64,000 bases of DNA from DATAEG01 sp963703085 (lineage in GTDB: Bacteria > Actinomycetota > Actinomycetes > Mycobacteriales > Jatrophihabitantaceae). Under the pieces are notes generated by a model that had not been told where the DNA came from, searched no databases, and was given only the letters and a program-made list of their open reading frames with translations. How positions within the stretch are numbered: position 1 is the first letter of the stretch; the number at the start of each line of letters is the position of its first letter. The stretch spans positions 1,116,001-1,180,000 of the forward strand of contig OY969789.1 of NCBI GenBank assembly GCA_963703085.1. The letters are read 5' to 3'. Positions 26,609 to 34,909 of the stretch are shown piece after piece. A program made the position numbers and the translations under genes.

Positions 26609-27073
26609 ATGAATCTTCCGCATCCGCCCCGCCAGCTCCGTTTGATCATCGAGACCGATGACTTCGATGAGGCTGCTCACTTCTACCGAGACGTTTTGGG
26701 CATGCCTGAACAGCCAGCATTCGCCACAGACGGCGACGACCGCGTGGCGATCCTGCAGGCAGGCATAGCCACCATCGAACTTGCGACGCCATCCCACGTA
26801 CGCAACATCGACGCGATTGAGAATGCGCCGACGGTTGACGGACCGACGCTTCGGATCGCGCTCGAAGTGGACGACACCCGCCACGCGGTCGCGGTCGCCG
26901 AAGAATCAGGCGCGAACATCCTGGCGCTGCCAACAGAGACTCCGTTCCGGACGATCAACGGCCGGGTTCAAGGTCCGGCCGGCTGGCAGGTCACTTTTTT
27001 CCAGGAACTCGAGACGTTGGATCAGCGGCAGAGCCGGCAGGGCTTCTCCACCGATGCCAGGCGCGCACGATAG
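26609..27073 (+). CDS. VOC/glyoxalase-fold protein
   Basis: A 154-residue VOC protein. The N-terminal module is LRLIIETDDFDEAAHFYRDVLG, the second module LRIALEVDDTRHAVAVAEE, ending in RVQGPAGWQVTFFQ. It resembles metal-dependent glyoxalase-like proteins of unknown substrate. Its length includes a short charged C-terminal extension. Confidence 0.85.
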   Translation: MNLPHPPRQLRLIIETDDFDEAAHFYRDVLGMPEQPAFATDGDDRVAILQAGIATIELATPSHVRNIDAIENAPTVDGPTLRIALEVDDTRHAVAVAEESGANILALPTETPFRTINGRVQGPAGWQVTFFQELETLDQRQSRQGFSTDARRAR

Positions 27074-27181
27074 ACGACCCGCCCACGTGCGCCACCGGGT
27101 CGTTGGTCTTTCTGCTCAAGATCGTTCCTCCTGTCAGGGTTTGCGGCTCGAAACCGTGCCAAGAATCGTGATGCCGCCAGC

Positions 27182-27210
27182 TTGACCTGTTCGAACGTAT
27201 GTTCGATGCT
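27182..27210 (+). promoter_or_regulatory. SOS promoter with perfect LexA box
   Basis: TCGAACGTATGTTCGA at 27191-27206 matches the actinobacterial LexA site TCGAACNNNNGTTCGA at every defined base. It lies in the 17-bp spacer between a -35-like TTGACC (27182-27187) and a -10-like GATGCT (27205-27210), so LexA binding would block RNA polymerase directly. Transcription would begin about at the GTG of imuA' (27217), implying a leaderless message. Confidence 0.9.
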
Positions 27211-27216
27211 AGGGGG

Positions 27217-27936
27217 GTGACGGCGGCCGGACAGCTTCCCCGCCTGCAGGCCCGACCCGGCCTGCGGGACCGCTCGGTGCTGGACAGCGGCAACCTCGGC
27301 GTGGGCGAACTGGTCGGCCCGCTGACCGCTGACCGGCGCGGTGGCCTGGCCCGCCGCGTTGCTCCGCCGCTGCAGGTGGCCGCCGCCCTGGCGCCGGTGC
27401 TGCCGGAGGGCCTGCGCCGGGGCAGCACGATCTCGGTCAGCGGATCGGTGTCGCTGCTTTTGGCGCTGCTGGGCGCCCCGTCGGCCGACGGAGCCTGGGC
27501 GGCGCTGGTCGGGATGCCGCCGATCAGTGCGGAGGCGGCCGTCGAGTACGGGGTCGACCTGGCCCGGCTGGCCTTCGTCCCGGACCCGGGTGCGGAATGG
27601 AGCACCGCGGTCGGCGCGCTGCTCGACGCGGTAGATCTCGTCGTGGTGCGCCCGCCGGCCGCCGTCTCCGACGGCACGGTGCGCCGACTGGCTGCCCGGG
27701 CCCGCAGCAAGGACGCGGTACTGCTGCCCTACCTCACCGGCATGATGCGCTGGCCGGGTGCCGATGTCGCCCTGAGCACCACCACGATCGAATGGACCGG
27801 CATCGACGCCGCCCGCGGCCGCGCAGCGAGCGCTGCAGGACTGGGCACTGCCGGGTCGGGCACTGCCGGGTCGGGCACTGCAGGGTCGGGCACTGCCGGG
27901 ATCCGGGGCAGCGCAGCGGTGGGCATGGCCGGTTGA
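27217..27936 (+). CDS. imuA': ImuA' mutasome protein
   Basis: A RecA-like accessory protein of SOS mutagenesis that links ImuB to the error-prone polymerase DnaE2 in actinobacteria (Rv3395c type). The 239-residue product has the RecA-core fold: the strand GSTISVSGSVSLLLALLG where a Walker A would be, but without GKT/GKS, followed by WAALVGMPPISAEAAVEYGVDLARLAFV. The C-terminus (about 209-228) is a GTAGS repeat encoded by 15-bp DNA repeats. An upstream ATG at 27199 lies inside the LexA box and cannot be the start, so GTG 27217 was chosen. First gene of the SOS unit with imuB. Confidence 0.85.
   Translation: MTAAGQLPRLQARPGLRDRSVLDSGNLGVGELVGPLTADRRGGLARRVAPPLQVAAALAPVLPEGLRRGSTISVSGSVSLLLALLGAPSADGAWAALVGMPPISAEAAVEYGVDLARLAFVPDPGAEWSTAVGALLDAVDLVVVRPPAAVSDGTVRRLAARARSKDAVLLPYLTGMMRWPGADVALSTTTIEWTGIDAARGRAASAAGLGTAGSGTAGSGTAGSGTAGIRGSAAVGMAG
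27843..27902 (+). repeat. 15-bp coding minisatellite at the imuA' 3' end
   Basis: Four tandem copies of GGGCACTGCCGGGTC (27843, 27858, 27873, 27888), encoding GTAGS-type residues in the ImuA' tail; the third and last copies vary by one or two bases. Confidence 0.95.
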
Positions 27937-28095
27937 TCGGGCGCCAGGTGACGATCAGCGCCAGCGGCCGCGGTCGCAACGCCGCGCCGCGCACCACGCA
28001 GTGCTGGCTGCCCGCTCCGGCCGGCGGCGGAATCACGGCAGCGGCCGCGAACGCCGCACCCGAGACGGCAACGGTGACCCCGCTGAGCCGGGTGA

Positions 28096-28185
28096 GCTGA
28101 TGCTGAACCAGGTGCTGATGCTGAACCAGGTGCTGATGCTGAACCAGGTGCTGATGCTGAACCAGGTGCTGATGCTGAACCAGGT
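28096..28185. repeat. five 18-bp tandem repeats between imuA' and imuB
   Basis: Five identical copies of GCTGATGCTGAACCAGGT in the 453-bp non-coding spacer between the two mutasome genes. The rest of the spacer has no convincing gene; it also carries the 82-bp element and a 21-bp repeat just before imuB. Confidence 0.97.
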
Positions 28186-28218
28186 GAGCTGATGCTGCGG
28201 CCGATCGGCCCCCCTCCC

Positions 28219-28300
28219 GCCGAGGGGGAGGTTCTGCCGGTCGAGGAGGAGCTTTCTGCTTCTCGACCCGGCGAGTCGCGACCACAACCTCCCCCTCGGC
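28219..28300. repeat. 82-bp inverted-repeat element, copy B
   Basis: Same length, same perfect 15-bp inverted ends and same flank-proximal sequence as copy A at 12460-12541; only the middle third differs. It ends 90 bp before the imuB start. Immediately after it (28299-28352) come two and a half copies of a 21-bp direct repeat, GCGAAGCCTGGCGCCCCCGAC. Confidence 0.9.
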
Positions 28301-28389
28301 GAAGCCTGGCGCCCCCGACGCGAAGCCTGGCGCCCCCGACGCGAAGCCTGACGGCCCCTGGGGTAGCGGGGCGCCCCGAGGTCACCCGG

Positions 28390-30012
28390 ATGATCGCGGT
28401 GTGGTGCCCGGACTGGCCGGTCACCGCGGCCCGGGCGCTGGCCGGGCTGGCCGCGGATGCGCCGATCGCGGTCGTCACCGCCAACATCGTGGTGGCCTGT
28501 TCGCACACTGCCCGGCAGGCCGGCGTGCGCCGTGGGCTGCGCCGCCGCGAGGCACAGGGTCGCTGCCCGGATCTCGTCGTGCTGCCCCGCGACGAGGCCA
28601 GCGAAGTGCGCGCGTTCGAACCGGTGGTGCAGGCCATCGAGTCACTGGCTCCGGGTGTCGAGCTGAGCCGGCCGGGCATCGCCTGCGTCGGTACCCGGGG
28701 CCCGACCCGCTACTTCGGGGGCGAGCCGGCGGTGGTGCACGCACTCACCCGGGCGCTGGTCGAGTCGGCCCCCGATGTCGCCGGCGACGCGCTGCTCGGC
28801 GTCGCCGACGGCCCGTTCGCCGCCGAGCAGGCTGCCCGGCGCGGCGTCATCGTCGAGCCCGGCGGATCCCCCGCCTTCCTCGCCGACCTGCCGGTGGACA
28901 CCCTCGGCCTGCCCGAGCTGGCCGACCTGCTGCGCCGACTGGGCATCCGCACGCTCGCGGCATTCGCGGCGCTGCCCATCCAGGACGTGCTGGCCCGCTT
29001 CGGCCCGGCCGGTGCCTGGGCGCACCGCCAGGCCGGCGGCCGCGATGCCCGGCCGATCGCCGCCCGGCCACCTGCCGCGGAGTTCAGCGTCGAGCTCACC
29101 TTCGAGCCGGCCGTCGACAACGCCGAGGCGGTGACGTTCTCCGCGCGGGCCAGTGCCGAGCGGTTCGTCGCCGACCTTGCTGCGCACGGTCAGGCGTGCA
29201 CCTGCCTGGAACTGGTGGTCCGCACCGAGCACGGAGAAGAGACGGTACGACGCTGGCGGCATGCCGGAGTGCTCGGCTCGATCGACGTGCTGGACCGGGT
29301 GCGGTGGCAGCTCGACGGCTGGCTGTCCGGCCGACATGACAGCGTCGCGCCGACGGCAGGGGTCCAGCTGCTGCGGCTCACCCCGATCGAGTGCGTGCCG
29401 ATCCTGGCCCATCAGCAGGCGTTGTGGGGTGCCGCCGGCGCTGACGACGAACGGGCCCACCGGGCGCTGTCCCGGGTGGCCACGCTGCTCGGTCACGGCT
29501 CGGTGCTGACGGCTGTCGCCGAGGGTGGTCGCGATCCCGCCGAGCGCACCCGACTGGTGCCGTGGGGCGATGAACGCACTGCCGTGGCCGGCCCGGAGCG
29601 TCCGTGGCCGGGCCGGTTGCCGGCACCTGCGCCGTCGGTGCTGTTCGATCCACCCCGGCCCGTCCTGGTGTGCGACGAGGCCGGCCGGCCGGTCACCGTC
29701 ACCGAACGCGGAGCGGTACCGGCGCCGCCGGCCCGATTGACGATCGGCGCCACTCCGGTGCAGATCACCGCCTGGGCCGGACCGTGGCCGGTCGACGATC
29801 GCTGGTGGGATACCGCGACGCCTGGCCGGCCGGGTCGCCAGCCGCACCGGCGGGCTCGGTTCCAGCTTGTCGACCTGCGCGGCCGGGCGTACCTGGCTAC
29901 CTGCACGCTGCCCGGAGCCCCGGCCGGCACCGCACCGAGCCCGTCGACAACGCCGGCCACCCCGGCCACGTCCGGTGCGCCCAGCTGGACCCTCGACGCC
30001 GTCTACGACTGA
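28390..30012 (+). CDS. imuB: ImuB, non-catalytic Y-family polymerase homologue
   Basis: Hub of the SOS mutasome: it binds the beta clamp and recruits DnaE2 and ImuA'. The 540-residue product follows the Y-family fold (IAVWCPDWPVTAARAL at the start, then palm, thumb with PELADLLRRLGIRTLAAFAAL, and little-finger region). The catalytic acidic residues of active polymerases (MDxDxFFA and SIDE) are missing, as in Rv3394c. A beta-clamp motif QQALWG is at 342-347, matching the QLPLWG of mycobacterial ImuB. ATG 28390 follows GAGG. DnaE2 is not next to it. Confidence 0.88.
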   Translation: MIAVWCPDWPVTAARALAGLAADAPIAVVTANIVVACSHTARQAGVRRGLRRREAQGRCPDLVVLPRDEASEVRAFEPVVQAIESLAPGVELSRPGIACVGTRGPTRYFGGEPAVVHALTRALVESAPDVAGDALLGVADGPFAAEQAARRGVIVEPGGSPAFLADLPVDTLGLPELADLLRRLGIRTLAAFAALPIQDVLARFGPAGAWAHRQAGGRDARPIAARPPAAEFSVELTFEPAVDNAEAVTFSARASAERFVADLAAHGQACTCLELVVRTEHGEETVRRWRHAGVLGSIDVLDRVRWQLDGWLSGRHDSVAPTAGVQLLRLTPIECVPILAHQQALWGAAGADDERAHRALSRVATLLGHGSVLTAVAEGGRDPAERTRLVPWGDERTAVAGPERPWPGRLPAPAPSVLFDPPRPVLVCDEAGRPVTVTERGAVPAPPARLTIGATPVQITAWAGPWPVDDRWWDTATPGRPGRQPHRRARFQLVDLRGRAYLATCTLPGAPAGTAPSPSTTPATPATSGAPSWTLDAVYD

Positions 30013-30081
30013 CAGGTATCACCAGCAGCCACTCCACCCTCCTGAGCAGGACAGCACGTCACCTGCCTGAAGGAGCACGCC

Positions 30082-31677
30082 ATGCCACCGCAACGTCGCA
30101 CCACCGGCATCTCCATCCGCGCCGATCAAATCCCACCGATCCGCCGGCCCCTGCCGGTGCTCGAGTCGACGCCGAGCGAGGCCGGAGCGCAGTTCGTCCG
30201 CGACGCCGCCCGCCGGCTGGCTCCACATGCCGAGCACCGTGCGCTCTCGGCCGACGGGGCCTTCGGTGTGTACGACGCGAACCGGCTCATCGCCTACGCC
30301 AACCCGAGCACCGGCCAATCACACGTCATCCCGCTGATCGACGGGCTGCAGCCGAACCGCTCCCTGCGCAGCGTCGCCCGCGCCGGTGCGCGGAACCTCC
30401 TCGCCGAGCAGGCCCACCTCTTCGCCGACGATGCCACCCGCGTGGTGGCCAGCGCGCCGATCTCGCTGAAGGCCGCGAACCACACCCAGCGAGGGACCAG
30501 CACCGAGGCTGCGGAGTACCTGTCGGTGGTGAAGCTGCGTCGCCAGGTGGGCAGCGTCCCGGTCTTCGGGCCCGGCTCGAGTGCCTCAGCCGCCTTCTCG
30601 CACAACGGCCTCGAGGCGTTCAACCATCAGTGGAGCACCGCCCGGCTCACCGACAACAAGGTCGAGGCACACGCCGCGCGCGCCGTGGTGGACCGCATCG
30701 TCGAGCACCTCGGCGACCTGCCGGCGCAGCAGAAGATCACGTTGCACGACGTCACCACCGCCTACTACGACGACGGCAACGGCACGCTGCAGCCGGTGTA
30801 CCGCTACCGCGTGACGATCCCGTCGAAGGACAACGTGACCGCACCAGGGATGCTGGTCGGCTACCTCCCGATCGGCGATCACGTGGCGAACCTGCCCGAG
30901 CTCTACCCGACGGTGAAGGTCCGGCCGAAGGACGCGGTGAAGAAGATCCGCTTCCCGCGGCCCTACGACGGGACGACCCTGGGCCGGTACGTGGTGCGCG
31001 AGGACAACTCCGGCTGGGTGGCCAGCGCCAACTCGTTCTGGGACAGCGTCACCGCCGGTGCCGCGCTGGTGCCCGGCGGGCCGACCTTCAAGAACTCGCA
31101 GTACTACTGGGCCGAGCCGCGGCTGTTCCTCGACGAGAAGGACTACTTCGTCAACTCGGTGAACATGGCGCTGACCGAGGTGCACGGCAACTGGGGGCTG
31201 TTCACCACCTACAAGAACTACGGCGACAAGGTGGAGCTCGGCAACATCCCGGACACCGGCTACGGCGGCGCGGCACAGGGCGCGTTGGCCTACTGGATCC
31301 TGCACTCCTGCGAGGTCATCCCGACCCAGACGGACGAGAACACCTCGTTCGACGTGTGGTGGAACGTCTTCAACGGCCTGCACGCGGCGCTGGGCTACCG
31401 CACCGAGATGTGGATCAACGACCAGATCTCCACGGCGTTCGGCACCTTGGTCGGGCTGGGCGCTCCGGTCGTCTCGTCCTGGCTGAACACGATCATCGCC
31501 GACAACGACTACCAGAATGTGCCGTCGAACACGTACTACGACGACAACCGCAGCATGAACGAGCCGATGGGCCGACCTTCGGCAGTCGCGGTCACCGGAC
31601 ACGGCGACGACACCGCCATGATGATCGACCCGTTGCCCAAGCCGTCCTCGCTCACCGAGTGGTGGTTCGACAACTGA
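30082..31677 (+). CDS. DUF6345-like protein with a possible clan CD protease dyad
   Basis: A 531-residue protein without signal peptide, preceded by AAGGAGC. Residues 1-270 look like a regulatory alpha/beta region with TLHDVTTAYYDDGNGTLQPVYRYRVT. The C-terminal 200 residues resemble DUF6345, as far as I recall it. Two hydrophobic strands end in LTEVHGNWG (His368) and YWILHSCEV (Cys410). This His-Gly then Ser-Cys order, 42 residues apart, is the hallmark of caspase/gingipain-type (clan CD) cysteine peptidases. Peptidase activity is my inference. It is preceded by imuB, but no shared promoter is evident. Confidence 0.6.
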   Translation: MPPQRRTTGISIRADQIPPIRRPLPVLESTPSEAGAQFVRDAARRLAPHAEHRALSADGAFGVYDANRLIAYANPSTGQSHVIPLIDGLQPNRSLRSVARAGARNLLAEQAHLFADDATRVVASAPISLKAANHTQRGTSTEAAEYLSVVKLRRQVGSVPVFGPGSSASAAFSHNGLEAFNHQWSTARLTDNKVEAHAARAVVDRIVEHLGDLPAQQKITLHDVTTAYYDDGNGTLQPVYRYRVTIPSKDNVTAPGMLVGYLPIGDHVANLPELYPTVKVRPKDAVKKIRFPRPYDGTTLGRYVVREDNSGWVASANSFWDSVTAGAALVPGGPTFKNSQYYWAEPRLFLDEKDYFVNSVNMALTEVHGNWGLFTTYKNYGDKVELGNIPDTGYGGAAQGALAYWILHSCEVIPTQTDENTSFDVWWNVFNGLHAALGYRTEMWINDQISTAFGTLVGLGAPVVSSWLNTIIADNDYQNVPSNTYYDDNRSMNEPMGRPSAVAVTGHGDDTAMMIDPLPKPSSLTEWWFDN

Positions 31678-31749
31678 CCGGCCCGGCCGCCCGGCGTCGC
31701 CATGACGCTGGGCGGCCACCGGCGACTGCGGCGCGCCTACGATCGCCGG

Positions 31750-32598
31750 ATGGCTGAGCCGATCACGACCTTCAGCAACGACGGGTTCGACTTCGACGTG
31801 CTCGATCATGGCCCGGCCGACGGACCGGTCATCATCGCCCTGCACGGATTCCCGCAGACCTCGACGAGCTGGGCAGCGCTCACGCCACGGCTGACCGCAG
31901 CGGGATTCCGGGTGCTCGCCCCTGATCAGCGCGGCTACTCTCCGCGGGCCCGACCTCGCGAACCATCTGCCTACCGGCTCGACCGGCTCGCCGGCGACGT
32001 CCTCGCACTGGCCGATGCTGCCGGCGCGCACCGCTTTCACGTGCTCGGACACGATTGGGGCGGCGCGGTTGCCTGGCAACTGGCGTCCCGACACGCCGAT
32101 CGGGTGAGCACCGTGTCCGTCGCCTCGACGCCGCATCCGCGGGCCATGGTCGAGGCCCTGCGCGGCACCCAGTTCGTCAAGTCCTGGTACATGTGGGCCT
32201 TCCAGCTGCCCTGGTTGCCAGAGCGCGCCGTGCTCGCCGGCGATGCCGCCCTACTGCGACGGATGATGAGCTCGACCGGCATGCCGCGCCCGCGGGTGGA
32301 CGAGTCCGCAGCGTTGCTGCGCGAACCCGGCGCGGCGCGAGGTGCGATCAACTGGTATCGCGCGATGCGTTCGCGCGGCGCGCCCGGCCCCGGCCGGATC
32401 CGCATTCCGACGCTGTACGTATGGAGCGACCGGGACGCGGCGCTGGGCAGGGCCGCTGCGACGAAGACGCAGAAGTGGGTGACCGGTCCGTACCGGTTCG
32501 AGATCCTCGAGGGCGTCTCGCACTGGATCCCGGACGAGCGACCCGGAGAGCTCGCGGATCTGGTCCTCGAGCACATCGCTACACACAGCGCGGGCTGA
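31750..32598 (+). CDS. alpha/beta hydrolase, epoxide hydrolase-like
   Basis: A 282-residue hydrolase with the oxyanion motif HGFP at 32-35, the nucleophile aspartate Asp102 in GHDWGGA and a catalytic histidine in GVSHWIPDERP near 263. An aspartate nucleophile with HGFP indicates an epoxide hydrolase or haloalkane dehalogenase-like enzyme rather than a serine esterase. The cap domain is present (helical WYMWAFQLPWLPERAVL). The substrate is unknown. Confidence 0.88.
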   Translation: MAEPITTFSNDGFDFDVLDHGPADGPVIIALHGFPQTSTSWAALTPRLTAAGFRVLAPDQRGYSPRARPREPSAYRLDRLAGDVLALADAAGAHRFHVLGHDWGGAVAWQLASRHADRVSTVSVASTPHPRAMVEALRGTQFVKSWYMWAFQLPWLPERAVLAGDAALLRRMMSSTGMPRPRVDESAALLREPGAARGAINWYRAMRSRGAPGPGRIRIPTLYVWSDRDAALGRAAATKTQKWVTGPYRFEILEGVSHWIPDERPGELADLVLEHIATHSAG

Positions 32599-32619
32599 GC
32601 GCTGGCCTAGGGTTTGCCC

Positions 32620-32997
32620 ATGCACCGCATCCTGTTACGCGAAGTGGTCATCGACGTCCCCGCGAAGCACCTCGAGGAGTCTGGCGCATTCTGGGCGGCC
32701 GCACTGGTGGCGGAGGCACGCGTCGTTCCCGAGCATGAGGAGTTCATCGCTCTGGACGGCGCCGCATCGCTGTCGGTGGTGGGCATGCAGAACATCGGCG
32801 ACGGCGAGGCGCGACTGCATCTCGACATCGAGAGCGATGACGTCGAAGCGGAGGTGGCTCGGCTGACCCGCCTCGGCGCCAATGAGACCGAGCGGATCCG
32901 CGGTTGGGTCGTGATGCGTGATCCAGCCGGGCTGCTCTTCTGCGTCGTGCGACCAGAATCGCCTGACTTCGACCAACGCTCCCGCGAAGTGGACTGA
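32620..32997 (+). CDS. VOC/glyoxalase-fold protein
   Basis: A 125-residue glyoxalase-like protein (Glyoxalase_6 type) with EESGAFWAAALVAEARV at the start, LHLDIESDDVEAEVARLTRLGA in the second module and WVVMRDPAGLLFCVVRPE at the end. Starts at ATG 32620, 21 bp after the hydrolase, so the two are probably co-transcribed. No particular substrate can be named. Confidence 0.87.
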   Translation: MHRILLREVVIDVPAKHLEESGAFWAAALVAEARVVPEHEEFIALDGAASLSVVGMQNIGDGEARLHLDIESDDVEAEVARLTRLGANETERIRGWVVMRDPAGLLFCVVRPESPDFDQRSREVD

Positions 32998-33076
32998 CGG
33001 CCGACCGACAATCGGCGCAGGGCCGCGTCGGCGAAGGTGGAAGCTAGGGTCTAGGGATGCGGGGAGGCAGTGCACG

Positions 33077-34211
33077 ATGAATTGCCCGGTCTGTGGTCGT
33101 CCGGTGCAGCCCGGCGACGCCTTCTGTGGAACCTGCGGTAGCGCCGTGCACGCGGCGCCGGCCGCCCAGCCGCCGGCCGGCCCGCCGGCGGAGCCGCCGT
33201 TGACCCAGCAGATCGAACCGGTCGATGTCGGCCCACAGCAATCCGGCGGCGCCGCCACCGCCGCCCGATCCGTATCAGCCGCCGCAGGCCTACCCACCCG
33301 CGCAGTTCCAACCCACTCCCTGGGCCGAGCCGCCCATCCCGGACCCGCCGTACCAGCAGGCACCGCGTTATGAGTCGCCGGCGTCGCCCTATGCGCAGGG
33401 GCCACAGGCGTACGAGGAACCCGGTGTGCCCGACGACCTGTTCGCCGACCAGCCGCGCTACCTGGAGCCCGACGGTCGTGACCCGGGCTATCCCGGCTAC
33501 TACGCAGCGGATGAGCCGCCGGACCGGAGCACGAAATGGATCGTCGGTGGCATCGTCGCGGTACTTGCCTTCGCCGCGATCGTGTTGAGCGGGCTGGCGC
33601 TGATCAATCGTTCCCACCACCACACCAACAGCCAGAAGTCGAGCACCTCCGGTAGGTCGAGCCGCTCGTCGACGTCGAAGTCGACGTCGAGTGGATCCGC
33701 CTCGGCAGCGCCGAAACCGGTTCGATCGGTGACGCTCACCGCGACGGCATCCGGAACGAAGTACACCGTGTCCATTTGGGCCGAAGACACCCAGAAAGAT
33801 TGCGCGGCGCACGCCTATGGCACGCAGGTGGTCAACTACCTCAAGAAGTACCCGTGCAGCGCGATGACGCGGCGGGTCGGCACCACAACAGTCAACGGCA
33901 AGGGCGCCGGTTTCGCGTTGAGCGTGATCACCATTCCCGGGCCCAGCGCGCATCCGCAGAAGTACGCGGGAGATTTCCTCAAGCTGGTCAGCAAGGACGG
34001 CACCGGCAACCTCAGCGACCTGCTCCGGGAAGGCAAGCGGCTGCCCAGCGGCCCCCGGGCGGTGCCCAGTCCCGATGCGTTCTCGGTCGACACCAAGGAC
34101 ACCACCGTCATCGTGGTGGACGCGTGGTACCTGAGCGGCAAGACGCCGACCAACGACCCACCGCTGACGAAGCTGGCCGGCGACTTCTTCCTGCAGAAGG
34201 GCGTCGGGTAA
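33077..34211 (+). pseudogene. zinc-ribbon membrane protein split by a frame change
   Basis: The first frame (33077-33373) starts MNCPVCGRPVQPGDAFCGTCG, a zinc ribbon with paired CxxC knuckles, then a proline-rich linker. Near 33228-33245 the proline-rich sequence moves to the +1 frame (PAAPPPPPDPYQPPQAYPP) and continues to 34211. This gives a membrane helix at about 33535-33606 and an extracytoplasmic domain with two cysteines. Together they form the familiar actinobacterial plan zinc ribbon / Pro-rich / TM / outer domain, about 377 residues. Either one base is extra here, or the downstream part is made separately from ATG 33225. The outer domain function is unknown. Confidence 0.65.
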
Positions 34212-34260
34212 CGGGGTAAACCGGTTGCTGCCGCGCTGATCGGCTCAGCAGACTGAGTCG

Positions 34261-34908
34261 ATGAAGACGCTCGCCGAGCTCTGGCCGCCGTTCGCGCTGC
34301 GGATCACCGCGGGCCCGCTCGAGTTGCAGGCCGTTACCGACGCAGATCTTCCGGCACTGGTGGATGTCGCTGTGCGCGGCATTCACGACCCGGCCCGGAT
34401 GCCGTTCTCCTACCCGTGGACCGACACCCCAGCAGCGGACCTACCCGGCAGCTTCGCTGCGTATCACTGGCGCAACCGGGCTGACTTCAGTGCAGCGCAG
34501 TGGACATTGGACCTCTCGGTGCGGTGGCACGGCGAGATTGTCGGCGTGCAAGGGATCAAGACGCAGAACTACCTGGTGGTGCGTACCGGGGAGACCGGCT
34601 CGTGGCTGGGCAAGGAGTACCAGGGCCGTGGCATCGGCACCGTCATGCGACAGACCTTGTGCGCGGTCATGTTCGATCATCTGGGCGCGCAACAGGTCAC
34701 GTCGGCCGCATTCACCGACAACCCGGCGTCGCTCGCGGTCAGCCGCAAGGTCGGCTACCGGGACAACGGTGAAACCCGCGAGCAGCGCCGACCGGGTGAG
34801 CTGGCGACGATGCGACAGCTCGTGCTCGATCGGGACGATCTGGTGCGCGGCGAGCATCCGGTCGAGGTGGCCGGCGTCGAAGGACTGCGCGCACTGATCG
34901 GGCTCTGA
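34261..34908 (+). CDS. GNAT family N-acetyltransferase
   Basis: A 215-residue acetyltransferase of the RimJ/RimL-like group. It has the acetyl-CoA loop in WLGKEYQGRGIGTVMRQ (consensus Q/RxxGxG/A), NPASLAVSRKVGYRDNGE as the C-terminal substrate motif, and EIVGVQGIKTQNY as strand 4. It probably acetylates an amine on a small molecule or protein N-terminus. Start ATG 34261, spaced 49 bp from the previous gene. Confidence 0.88.
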   Translation: MKTLAELWPPFALRITAGPLELQAVTDADLPALVDVAVRGIHDPARMPFSYPWTDTPAADLPGSFAAYHWRNRADFSAAQWTLDLSVRWHGEIVGVQGIKTQNYLVVRTGETGSWLGKEYQGRGIGTVMRQTLCAVMFDHLGAQQVTSAAFTDNPASLAVSRKVGYRDNGETREQRRPGELATMRQLVLDRDDLVRGEHPVEVAGVEGLRALIGL

Positions 34909-34909
34909 C

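Noticed and set aside
27199..27216. ATG 27199 as the start of ImuA'
   Set aside because: It lies inside the LexA box and upstream of the predicted -10; the GTG at 27217 coincides with the expected transcription start.
28096..28192. A protein of LMLNQV repeats between imuA' and imuB
   Set aside because: The frame depends wholly on the 18-bp repeats, has no ribosome site, and does not join either neighbouring gene.
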